A DNA stretch of 64,000 nucleotides from assembly GCF_016703145.1 (NCBI RefSeq), contig NZ_JADJCO010000003.1, forward strand, positions 868,001-932,000. The letters are read 5' to 3'. Below the pieces are notes generated by a model. It saw only the letters and a list, made by a program, of their open reading frames with translations. It made no database searches and had not been told where the DNA came from. Below are positions 24,613 to 32,739 of this stretch, in pieces (position 1 is the first letter of the stretch; each line of letters begins with the position of its first letter). The stretch is from Ottowia sp. (lineage in GTDB: Bacteria > Pseudomonadota > Gammaproteobacteria > Burkholderiales > Burkholderiaceae_C). Position numbers and translations under genes: made by a program.

Positions 24613-25742
24613 CAGTCCAGCGGCCAGGGCGTGGACGGCGGCAGAGGCGCGGGGTTGGCCTGGGGTGCCGGCGCGCGTCCCGGCGCCAGCGCCGCCGCGG
24701 CGCGCCACCAGGGCACGGCGCGCGGTCCGTGGGCCGGCTCCACCGCCTCGCCCAGGCGCGGCATGAGCAGGTGCGCGCCTTGCGGCGGCGGCAGCGCCAG
24801 CAGCGTCTCGGCCGGCTCGTCCCAGTCGTGCGTGGACAGCGCGAAGGTGCCCCAGTGCACCGGCAGAAAGGCGCCGCCGCCCAGCAGGTCCAGCGCCTTC
24901 AGCGCGTTGCGCGGCCCCAGGTGGATGTCGCCCCAGGCGGGGTGGAAGGCGCCCACCTCCAGCATCACCAGGTCGAAGGCGCCGAAGCGCTGGCGGATGG
25001 CGGCGTACTCCGCCGTCAAGCCCGTGTCGCCGCTGAAGAACACGCGGTGGCGCGGCGTCTCGATCACCAGCGACGACCACAGCGTGCGGTTGCGGTCCTT
25101 GAAGCCCCGGCCCGAGAAATGCTGCGACGGCGCGGCGTGCACCGCCAGCTCGGCGCCGGGCAGGCGCCAGGCCTGCCACCAGTCCAGCTCGTGGATGCGG
25201 GCAGGGGGCACGCCCCACGCCTCCAGGTGCCCGCCCACGCCCAGCGAGGTGACGAAGGGCACCTGCGGCTGCAGCCGCGCCAGCTGCCGGATGGTGCCGT
25301 AGTCCAGGTGGTCGTAGTGGTCGTGCGAGATCAGCACGGCATCGAGCGGCGGCAGGCTCTTCAAGGGCACCGGCATCGGCTGGAAGCGCTTGGGCCCGGC
25401 CCACCGCGTGGGCGAGGCGCGCGGGCCCCACACCGGGTCGGTCAGCACGCGCAGGCCGTCGATCTCGATCAGCACCGTGGAGTGGCCCAGCCAGGTGGCG
25501 CGCAGCCCGCTGCTCGCTGGCCGCTGCCAGTCGTCCAAGGGCTTCACCGACGGCAGCGGCCCTGGCGGCAGGCGCCGCTCGCCCGGGCACAGCAGGTCGC
25601 GCATGGACGGGAACGGCACCGCCGCATCGCGCAGCCCCGGCGCAATGGGATGCAGGTTGCGAAAGCCCTCGCCCGCCCAGCGCGGCGAGGCGCGCATGCG
25701 TTCGAGGCGGGCGCCCTGGGCGCGTTGGGCGAGGGACGTCAT
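24612..25742 (-). CDS. MBL-fold metallohydrolase (NAPE-PLD/UlaG-like)
   Basis: A 376-residue enzyme of the beta-lactamase-2 superfamily. Residues 86-100 read GHSTVLIEIDGLRVLTDP, and the metal-binding motif SHDHYDHLD is at 139-147 (H140, H142, D144, H145). Further ligands appear in FFSGDTGLT and PVHWGTFALSTHDW. NAPE-hydrolysing phospholipase D-like proteins share this layout; the bacterial substrate is unknown. The ATG at 25742 overlaps the stop of the upstream Bro-N remnant as ATGA. Confidence 0.87.
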   Translation of the reverse strand: MTSLAQRAQGARLERMRASPRWAGEGFRNLHPIAPGLRDAAVPFPSMRDLLCPGERRLPPGPLPSVKPLDDWQRPASSGLRATWLGHSTVLIEIDGLRVLTDPVWGPRASPTRWAGPKRFQPMPVPLKSLPPLDAVLISHDHYDHLDYGTIRQLARLQPQVPFVTSLGVGGHLEAWGVPPARIHELDWWQAWRLPGAELAVHAAPSQHFSGRGFKDRNRTLWSSLVIETPRHRVFFSGDTGLTAEYAAIRQRFGAFDLVMLEVGAFHPAWGDIHLGPRNALKALDLLGGGAFLPVHWGTFALSTHDWDEPAETLLALPPPQGAHLLMPRLGEAVEPAHGPRAVPWWRAAAALAPGRAPAPQANPAPLPPSTPWPLD

Positions 25743-26182
25743 GGTGGGTTTGAGCCGGTTTCGGCCTCGGTCATGCGGTCGCGCGGGTTGTGGCTCTTCA
25801 GGCCCTTGATGGCCTTGTGGTCCTTGACGCTGACGCCGGCCCACTCCTGGTGAATGAAGTTGGTCAGGATGGCGGATTCCTGGCCCTCCTTGATGCCGTG
25901 GCCGCGCCAGTAGTCGGTGAGCTTGTTGCGCGTTTCCTGGCCCGTCAGGCGCTGCTTGCCGTCCGGAGAGGCCAATTTCAACTGTACGATTTTCTCGTAC
26001 GGTTGCCCGGAACCCGCTTCTTGCGCCAACTTTCGCTTGGGGTCTGACCAGTAGCGGCGCGCGTTGCTGCTGTCGGTGAGCACCTGCACCACGTCCACGA
26101 CAGAAAACCACCACGTATCGGTGGCTTCGTCATGCACGCGGCGGATGCCACGGCCTTCAAACCGGGTCGGCGGGATCGTCAC
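25739..26182 (-). pseudogene. Bro-N domain (phage antirepressor-like) gene with internal deletion
   Basis: From the GTG at 26182, preceded by GGAG, the product starts RFEGRGIRRVHDEATDTWWF and SVVDVVQVLTDSSNARRYW, the Bro-N DNA-binding domain of phage antirepressors and DinD-like proteins. After SPDGKQRLT the family usually continues for over a hundred residues. Here it jumps straight to KLTDYWRGHGIKEGQE and TNFIHQEWAGVSVKDHKAIK, then ends soon after DRMTEAE instead of the long C-terminal helix bundle. The 147 residues left suggest two deletions that kept the frame. Probably a prophage relic. Confidence 0.65.
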
Positions 26183-26271
26183 TGGGTCGCTCCTTGATTG
26201 TTCTTGTGCCGGATGATGCCGAACTATTGGGCACCGGCCTCGCCGGCGGTCTTCATATCGGTTGTTCATGG

Positions 26272-26299
26272 CGCGGCGCGCCACCCGCGGCGCATGAAA
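26272..26299 (+). repeat. 28-bp direct repeat, left copy
   Basis: The 28-bp string starting CGCGGCGCGCCACCCGC and ending GCGCATGAAA is repeated exactly at 28803-28830. The right copy encodes the last residues and stop of the IPTL-CTERM-like protein; the left copy lies in non-coding DNA upstream of that gene. It may be the tail of a former second gene of the same kind. Confidence 0.75.
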
Positions 26300-26456
26300 C
26301 CGGACCGCCGGACGCAGAGCACGCGAAGGATTCGCGTCCTTCGCGTCCATCTGTCTTTGTTTCATTTGGACACACAAATCACTAATTTACGTGATGGCGG
26401 CGGCGCGCCGTTCCCTCCATGCTCGGGCGGTTTCATTTCATTACCGGACCCACACC

Positions 26457-28828
26457 ATGATTACGCTTCCCTCCCGCCTGTCCCCGTGCCTGCACTTGCC
26501 GAGGAGGTGTCCGCTGCCGCGCCTGGGCGTGGCCCTGGCGGCGGCGCTGCTGGCGGCCAGCGCCCAAGCCGCCACCCTCTCCGTCACCAACGGCGGCAAC
26601 AGCGGCACGGGCAGTTTGCGCGACGTACTGGCTAACGCCAGCCCTGGCGACACCATCGACTTTGCCCCTGGCGTGGTCACGGTGTACTTGGCCAGCGAGC
26701 TCGCGCTGGCGCGGGACGTCACCATCCACGGCCCCGGCGTCACGCTCGACGGGCAACTGAAGGGCCGCGTGCTGCAAGTCAACACGGGCGTCAACGCCAC
26801 GCTCCGTGGCCTCACCCTCACCAACGGCCTGCTGGCCGGCAAGGGCATTGACTGGAACGGCAACCAGGCCAGCGGGTCTTCTTACGGCGCCGGCATTCTG
26901 AACAACGGCACCCTGGTGCTGGATGGCGTGAAGGTGCAGGGCAACTACGCCACGGGCGGGGGGGGGGGGGAGGTGGCACCTTCGGCGGCGGCGGCGGCGG
27001 CAGCAGCGGCGTGAAGAACAGCGCCGGGTTGACAGGCGCGGGCGGCAACGGCGGCGCTACAAGCAGCGGGGCGGGCGGCACCGGCGACGCCGCCAACCCC
27101 ACCGGTGGTGCGGGATCCGGTGTTAACACAGGCGGCAATGGCAGCAATGGGGGAGGTGCCGGCGGCGGCGGCGGCGGCCTCGGCTTCGGCGGCGGCGGCG
27201 GCGGATGGGCCGGTGGCGGTGGAGCCGGAGGGCGGCTTGGTGCGGGCGGCGGCGGCTTCGGCGGCGGGGGGGGTGATTGGAACGGCGGTGGCGGCAGCAA
27301 TGGAAGCGCCGGCGGCGGCGGCGGCGGCACCTACGGCGGCAGCGGCGGCAGCGGCGCAGCCGGTAATGATGCAGGAGTCGACGCCGGCTATGGCCGTGGC
27401 GGCGGTGGCGGCTACGCGGCGCTGAGCGGCGTTTGGGTCGGCGGCGGCGGCGGCGCGGGCGGCAACAGCGGCGACAGCGGCGGCGCGGCGGCGGGCGGCA
27501 TTTACAACGCGGCGGGCGCCACGCTCACGGTGCAAGGCGCTGGCTGCGCCGTCAGCGCCAACCTGGCGGCGGGCGGCGGCGGCCCTGGCTACCGCGGCGG
27601 CGGGGCCGCCGTGGGCGGGCTGTGGAATGCCGGTGTGCTGAACATCACGCCCGCCTGCCAGGCAGCGGTGAGTGGCAATGCCGCCGGCGGCGGGCGCGGG
27701 GGCAACAGCGGTGGCCCTGCGGCTGCCAGCGCTAACCTGGGGGGCAGCGGCACCACCAACACGGTCTTTGGGCTGCAAGTGGCCGTCAGCGGCGGCGGCA
27801 GTGTGTCGGCGGCAACCCCTCCGACACCGCAGTCGGGCGGCATAAGCACCTGTACCAGTACCGGCGGCGCCGCCTGCCTGGCGCTGTATGACTCGGCCTG
27901 GCCCGCCGTGCAGGTCACCCTCACGGCCACGCCGGCAGCCGGCCAGCACTTCAGCGGCTGGGGCGGCAACTGCGCGGCGGGTGGTACCACCCCGCAGGCC
28001 ACGGTCACGATGGACGGCGACAAAACCTGCACGGCCAGCTTTGAAATCAACAGCCACGACATCACCGCCACGGCCAGCCCCCCAGCAGGCGGCAGCGTGA
28101 GTTGCGACGACAGCACCGTCACCCACGGTGGCTCCACCACCTGCACCGCCAGCCCCCATGCGGGCTTCACCTTCAGCGGCTTCAGCGGCTGCGACAGCGT
28201 GAGCGGCATGGTTTGCAGCCTGAGCAACGTCACCCAACCGCGCAACGTGCAAGCCCACTTTGCGGCCATCACCACCTACAGCGGCACCACCGTGCCCGCC
28301 AGCGGCACCGGCGGCGCGGCCAGCGCCAGCTTCACGGGCGGCGGCGACAGCTGCCACTTTGACCCCACGCCCGGCGCCACCGCCTTCGTACCCGCGCCCG
28401 CCAACCCGCCGCGGGGCAAGGCGCTGCCGCAGGGCCTGTTCCAGTTCAAGCTGGTGGGCTGCGAGGAGGGCGGCACCGTGACCATGCAGGTGACCTGGCC
28501 CGAGCCGCTGTCAACCGCCATGGGCGACTACCTGAAGCACGGCTTCGCCACCCCGGCCGATATGGGCAGCAGCACGCGCAGCTACTTCGCGCCCGTTGGC
28601 ATCGCCGTCAGCGGCCACACCGCCACCTTCAGCGTGACCGACGGCGGGCTGGGCGATGACGACTGGGCGCGGAACGGAGAGATCACCGATCCCAACGGCC
28701 CGCTGCGCGCGGCCGCGGCGCCCGCGCCCACGCCCGTGCCGGGCCTTGGCCCTTGGGCGCTGGCGCTGCTGGGCTTGCTGACCGCGCTGACCGCCGCGCT
28801 GCCGCGGCGCGCCACCCGCGGCGCATGA
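26457..28828 (+). CDS. Glycine-rich secreted protein with IPTL-CTERM-like sorting tail, split by a poly-G frameshift
   Basis: Two frames together make one protein of about 790 residues. The first frame (26457 to 26957) has a signal peptide (LGVALAAALLAASAQA) and a parallel beta-helix start (NGGNSGTGSLRDVLANAS, VTIHGPGVTLDG). At the G13 run (26958-26970) it shifts and would stop at 27014. The second frame continues with a Gly-rich stretch (27011-27700), two InlB-like repeats (HFSGWGGNCAAGG, FTFSGFSGCDSVSG), a Cys-containing anchor domain and the tail VPGLGPWALALLGLLTAL plus Arg-rich end, an IPTL-CTERM variant. One more G, or two fewer, would fuse the frames. As sequenced the gene is OFF. Confidence 0.75.
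26958..26970 (+). repeat. Homopolymer of 13 G inside a surface-protein gene
   Basis: Thirteen consecutive G lie in the coding region about 165 codons after the start. Frames on either side belong to one protein and are out of register by one base. Such tracts change length by slipped-strand mispairing. Confidence 0.8.
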
Positions 28829-28830
28829 AA
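28803..28830 (+). repeat. 28-bp direct repeat, right copy
   Basis: Exact partner of 26272-26299. It covers the last eight codons and the stop of the IPTL-CTERM-like gene. Confidence 0.75.
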
Positions 28831-28902
28831 TGGTTTGGCGTTGAGCGTTTTGCGTTTTCACGCTCAACGCCAAACGCAGGACGCACAACGGGCTGTTTCG
28901 TC

Positions 28903-29733
28903 TCAGTAGCCGGCACCGCTGGCGGCGGCCGTACCTTCCTTGAACTGGCCCAGCAGCGCCTGCGCCCCGCTGGCCAGCAGCGCGGTGTCGATGCCCACGG
29001 CCACGAACAGCGCGCCGGCCGCCAGCCACTTGCGCGCCCGCGGCTCGCTGGTGGCAAGAATGCCGGGGGCCTTGCCGGCCTTCAGGATGCGGGCAATGCC
29101 CTGCTCGATGGCGGCCTGCACGTCGGGGTGGGCGGCGTTGCCGGGGTGGCCCATGCTGGCGGAAAGATCCGCCGGGCCGATGAACACGCCGTCCACGCCG
29201 GGGGTGGCGGCGATGGCGTCGAGGTGGCGCATGGCCAGCGCGGTTTCGGCCTGCACCAGCACGCAGACCTGGCCGTTGGCCTCGTGCACGTAGCGCGGGT
29301 GCGCGTTCCAGCGCGCGGAGCGCGCCAGCGAACTGCCCATGCCGCGCACGCCGGCGGGCGGGTAGCGGCAGGCGGCGGCCACCTGCGCGGCCTGCTCGGG
29401 GGTGTCCACCATGGGCACCAGCAGGGTCTGGGCGCCGATGTCGAGGTACTGCTTGATGAGCGCGGTGCCGGCCTCGCCGGTGCCCAGCGGCACGCGCACC
29501 ACGGGGTGCGAGCGGGCGTCGCCAAAGGCGTGCTGGGCGCTGGCCACGCCCTGCAACTGGCCGAGGGTGGAGCGCAGGTCGTTGGGCGCGTGCTCGCCGT
29601 CCAGCAGCAGCCAGTCGTAGCCGATGCCGGCCAGCAGCTCGGTGCTGTAGGGGCTGGCCAGCGCGGCCCACAGGCCGATCTGGGTGCGGCCCTCGGCCAG
29701 GGCCTGCTTGAAGGGGTTGTGCGGGGTTTTCAT
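28903..29733 (-). CDS. hpaI: HpcH/HpaI-type aldolase
   Basis: A 276-residue class II pyruvate aldolase, like 4-hydroxy-2-oxoheptane-1,7-dioate aldolase of 4-hydroxyphenylacetate catabolism, which cleaves to pyruvate and succinate semialdehyde. Seen are the catalytic His in WLLLDGEHAPND (H48), VRVPLGTGEAGTALIKQYLD, the metal-binding VLVQAETALAMRHLD and GVFIGPADLSASMGHPG. No other hpa genes are nearby, so the physiological substrate may differ from the classical one. Start at the ATG at 29733. Confidence 0.88.
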   Translation of the reverse strand: MKTPHNPFKQALAEGRTQIGLWAALASPYSTELLAGIGYDWLLLDGEHAPNDLRSTLGQLQGVASAQHAFGDARSHPVVRVPLGTGEAGTALIKQYLDIGAQTLLVPMVDTPEQAAQVAAACRYPPAGVRGMGSSLARSARWNAHPRYVHEANGQVCVLVQAETALAMRHLDAIAATPGVDGVFIGPADLSASMGHPGNAAHPDVQAAIEQGIARILKAGKAPGILATSEPRARKWLAAGALFVAVGIDTALLASGAQALLGQFKEGTAAASGAGY

Positions 29734-29760
29734 GGTCGCCTTGTGTTTTGCGTCCCGTGG

Positions 29761-29997
29761 ATTCTGGCGCAGCCCGGCGCCCAAGGCCGCGCCCTGGCGC
29801 TGGCCAATGGCGTCGGCGCGCTCGGCTCGCTGCCCTACAACGTCAACTACTTCCGCCACACGCCGACCGCGCCCGACGCCGCGCGCGAAACCGGCCGCAC
29901 CGACTTCACGCCCCTGTGGGGCGGCCAGAACGCCAGCGGCTGACGCAGCGCGCCGGCGGCGGAGATCACGCGGGCGCTGGCGCGGGGCTGGGGCTGA
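29761..29997 (+). pseudogene. Nitronate monooxygenase C-terminal remnant
   Basis: The plus frame reads NGVGALGSLPYNVNYFRHTP then ETGRTDFTPLWGGQNASG, the conserved C-terminus of 2-nitropropane dioxygenase/nitronate monooxygenases. There is no upstream FMN-binding domain. An in-frame TGA at 29941-29943 replaces the usual Cys (TGC to TGA), after which the family tail continues as PAAEITRALARGWG to a second stop at 29995. So this is a truncated and nonsense-mutated leftover. Confidence 0.75.
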
Positions 29998-30072
29998 GGA
30001 GGCCGGAAGGCGGCCCCGCGGCGTGCGCGCCAGGTGATTTTTTTCGAGGGCCGCTGCGCCATTGCCTGCAAA

Positions 30073-31818
30073 ATGAACAGCATGGCCCATGGCGCTCTGA
30101 TCCAGACACTCGCCGCCGCGCTCGGCCTGGCGCTGCTGCTGGGCTTCGTGGCCGCGCGGCTGCGCGTGCCGGCGCTGGTGGGCTACCTCGTGGCGGGCGT
30201 CATCATCGGGCCGTTCACGCCCGGTTTCGTGGCCGACAGCGACATCGCGGCGCAACTGGCCGAGATCGGCGTGATGCTGCTGATGTTCGGCGTCGGGCTG
30301 CATTTCTCGCTGGGCGACCTGCTGGCGGTGCGGCGCATCGCGCTGCCGGGCGCGCTGGTGCAGATCGTGGCCGCCACGCTGATGGGGGCCGGGCTGGCCA
30401 CCTGGTGGGGCTGGTCGCTGGGCGCCGCGCTGGTGTTCGGACTGGCGCTGTCGGTGGCCAGCACCGTGGTGCTGCTGCGCGCGCTGGAGCACATGGGCCT
30501 GCTGGACACGCACACCGGCCGCATCGCGGTGGGCTGGCTGGTGGTGGAGGACCTGGCGATGGTGCTGGTGCTGGTGCTGCTGCCGCCGCTGGCCGAGGCG
30601 CTGGGCGGCCGGGCCGGCGCCGCGGCGGGCGAGGAGGCGCACGGCGCGGCCTCGGTCTGGCACGCCCTGGGGACGACGCTGCTGCAGGTGGGCGGCTTCG
30701 TGGCGCTGATGCTGGTGGTGGGGCGGCGGCTGTTCCCGTGGGTGCTGTGGCAAGTCACGCGCACCGGCTCGCGCGAGCTGTTCACGCTGTGCGTGGTGGC
30801 GGCGGCGGTGAGCATCGCCTTCGCGTCGGCGGCGCTGTTCGGGGTGTCGTTCGCGCTCGGCGCCTTCTTCGCCGGCATGGTGATGCGCGAGTCCGAGTTC
30901 AGCCACCGCGCGGCGCAGGAGTCGCTGCCGCTGCGCGACGCCTTCGCGGTGATCTTCTTCGTCTCGGTGGGCATGCTGTTCGACCCGGCCGTGCTGCTGC
31001 AGCGGCCGCTGCAGGTGCTGGCGGTGGTGCTGGTCATCGTGCTGGGCAAGTCCTTCGCGGCCTGCGCGCTGGTGCTGGCCTTCCGCTACCCGCTGGCGAC
31101 GGCGCTCACGGTGAGCGCCAGCCTGGCGCAGATCGGTGAGTTCTCCTTCATCCTGGTGGTGTTGGGCATGAAGCACGAACTGCTGCCGGACGAGGCGCGC
31201 AGCCTGGTGCTGGCGGGGGCGCTGATCTCCATCGCCCTCAATCCGCTGTGCTTCCAGGCCATCGGGCCGCTGCTGCGCTGGTTGCGCGTGCATTCGGCGC
31301 TGGCCCGGCGGCTGGAGCAGCGCGACGACCCGCTGGCCGAGCTGCCGCGGAGCACCGAGGCGCGCTACCTCTCGCGCCAGGTGGTGCTGGTGGGCTACGG
31401 CCGGCTGGGGCGGCGCATCGCCGACCAGCTGAAGGCGAGCGACGTGCCGTTCGTGGTGGCGGACCAGAACCGCGAGTTGGTCGAGCGGCTGCGCGAGCAG
31501 GGCTTCGCGGCCGTGTGGGGCAACGCCGCCGAGCCGGCGGTGCTGATCCAGGCGCACATCGCGCGCGCCCGCGTGCTGGTGGTGACCACGCCGGACACGC
31601 TGAACATCCGCCAGATGATCGCCACCGCGCGCACGCTCAACCCCCCGATCGAGATCGTGGTGCGCGGCCACAACGAGACCGAGGCGCAACTGCTGGTGCA
31701 GGAAGAGGCCGCCACGGTCTACATCGGCGAGCAGGAACTGGCGCGGGCGATGGCGCGCGACGTGCTGGAGCGGGCCATGGCGCCCCATTCGGAGGCGGGG
31801 GCGCTGAAGGCCTGGTAG
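30073..31818 (+). CDS. CPA2 family monovalent cation/proton antiporter with TrkA-N domain
   Basis: A 581-residue inner-membrane transporter. Residues 1-390 hold about twelve membrane segments of the Na+/H+ exchanger fold (LVGYLVAGVIIGPFTPGF, GVSFALGAFFAGMVMRESEF). From about residue 437 a cytosolic RCK/TrkA-N nucleotide-binding domain follows (VVLVGYGRLGRRIADQLK). The layout matches YbaL/KefB-type potassium or sodium efflux systems gated by nucleotide. I chose ATG 30073; ATG 30082 is equally possible. It is convergent with murI. Confidence 0.9.
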   Translation: MNSMAHGALIQTLAAALGLALLLGFVAARLRVPALVGYLVAGVIIGPFTPGFVADSDIAAQLAEIGVMLLMFGVGLHFSLGDLLAVRRIALPGALVQIVAATLMGAGLATWWGWSLGAALVFGLALSVASTVVLLRALEHMGLLDTHTGRIAVGWLVVEDLAMVLVLVLLPPLAEALGGRAGAAAGEEAHGAASVWHALGTTLLQVGGFVALMLVVGRRLFPWVLWQVTRTGSRELFTLCVVAAAVSIAFASAALFGVSFALGAFFAGMVMRESEFSHRAAQESLPLRDAFAVIFFVSVGMLFDPAVLLQRPLQVLAVVLVIVLGKSFAACALVLAFRYPLATALTVSASLAQIGEFSFILVVLGMKHELLPDEARSLVLAGALISIALNPLCFQAIGPLLRWLRVHSALARRLEQRDDPLAELPRSTEARYLSRQVVLVGYGRLGRRIADQLKASDVPFVVADQNRELVERLREQGFAAVWGNAAEPAVLIQAHIARARVLVVTTPDTLNIRQMIATARTLNPPIEIVVRGHNETEAQLLVQEEAATVYIGEQELARAMARDVLERAMAPHSEAGALKAW

Positions 31819-31848
31819 GGCCGGCGTTTCGGGGCGCGCCCTCGGCCC

Positions 31849-32739
31849 TTACCCCGGCCGTCGTGCGGGGAGAGCGGGCGGAACAGCCGGCACATCCACT
31901 CGTTCGCTCTGTCGCGCCGGCCCACGCAGCCAGCGCGCCGCCGCTGCCCGCGGCAGGCCGGGGTCGCCGGTGGTCAGCAGTTGCAGCGCGCCGCCGCCGG
32001 GCGCGGAGGCCAGCAGACCGGCCTGCGCCAGCAGGCGCCGCGTCTGGCGCGCCACGGGCTCGCCGGTTTCGACCAGCCGCACGCCGTGGCCGGCCAGGCG
32101 CTGCAGCACGCTTTCGGCGAAGACGTAGTGCGTGCAGCCCAGCACCAACGTGTCGATGGCGCCTGTTTCAGTGCCAAATCGGCCCATGGCCCGCATGTAC
32201 ATTGTGCAGAGCGCTTCAATTTCTGCAGCGGCCGTGGCGCCGGCCAGTCCCTCGGCGACCGCCTGCTCGATGGCGTGAGCGAGGCCGTCGCAAGGCTGCA
32301 CGATGAATTCGGCCTGCGACCGCAGCGAATCGAGCAGCCGTCCGAACTTGCCGCTGGCCAGCGTGCCGCGCGTGGCGATGACGCCCACGCGCCCGGTGCG
32401 CGTGGCCGCCACGGCGGGCTTGAGGGCGGGCTCCACGCCGACCACGGGCAGTCCGGGGTGGCTGGCGCGCGCCTCGTGGATGGCCGCCGCCGTGGCGGTG
32501 TTGCAGGCCACCACCAGCGCCTTGATGCCGTGCGCCCGCCGCAGGTGGCCGGCGATGGCGTGCGTGCGCGCGGCGACGAAGGCGTCGCCGCGCTCGCCGT
32601 AGGGCGCGTGGCCGTTGTCGGCCAGGTAGACGAAGTGCTCGTGCGGCAGCTCGGCCTGCAGCGCGCGCAGCACGCTCAGGCCGCCGACGCCGCTGTCGAA
32701 CACGCCGATGGGGGCCGCTTCGGACGACTCCGGGCTCAT
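31849..32739 (-). CDS. murI: Glutamate racemase
   Basis: MurI makes D-glutamate for peptidoglycan. The 296-residue product has IGVFDSGVGGLSVLRAL, the first catalytic Cys in VVACNTATAAAI (C79), the second in LVLGCTHY (C202) and VEPALKPAV. Residues about 173-191 (EIEALCTMYMRAMGRFGTE) are encoded with codons atypical for this genome (ATT, ACA, CGA, TTT, ACT) and match the dispersed repeat on the DNA level, while the frame and both cysteines are kept. The ATG overlaps the stop of the upstream transporter gene. Confidence 0.93.
   Translation of the reverse strand: MSPESSEAAPIGVFDSGVGGLSVLRALQAELPHEHFVYLADNGHAPYGERGDAFVAARTHAIAGHLRRAHGIKALVVACNTATAAAIHEARASHPGLPVVGVEPALKPAVAATRTGRVGVIATRGTLASGKFGRLLDSLRSQAEFIVQPCDGLAHAIEQAVAEGLAGATAAAEIEALCTMYMRAMGRFGTETGAIDTLVLGCTHYVFAESVLQRLAGHGVRLVETGEPVARQTRRLLAQAGLLASAPGGGALQLLTTGDPGLPRAAAARWLRGPARQSERVDVPAVPPALPARRPG
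32169..32222 (+). repeat. Dispersed repeat copy, inside murI
   Basis: The plus strand reads CAGTGCCAAATCGGCCCATG, then GCCCGCATGTACATTGTGCA and GCGCTTCAATTTC. AAATCGGCC and GCCCGCATG with the same spacing occur in the intergenic copy at 19106. It is in frame within murI. Confidence 0.65.

Noticed and set aside
27130..27720. Dense GGC/GGN triplets as CRISPR or satellite array
   Set aside because: No constant spacer length or conserved repeat unit; it is the glycine-rich coding part of the IPTL-CTERM-like protein. Proline-rich frames on the other strand are its shadow.
28903..31788. 961-codon minus-strand frame across the antiporter gene
   Set aside because: Only the part 28903-29733 is the HpaI-type aldolase; the upstream extension is antisense to the antiporter and has no recognisable protein sequence.
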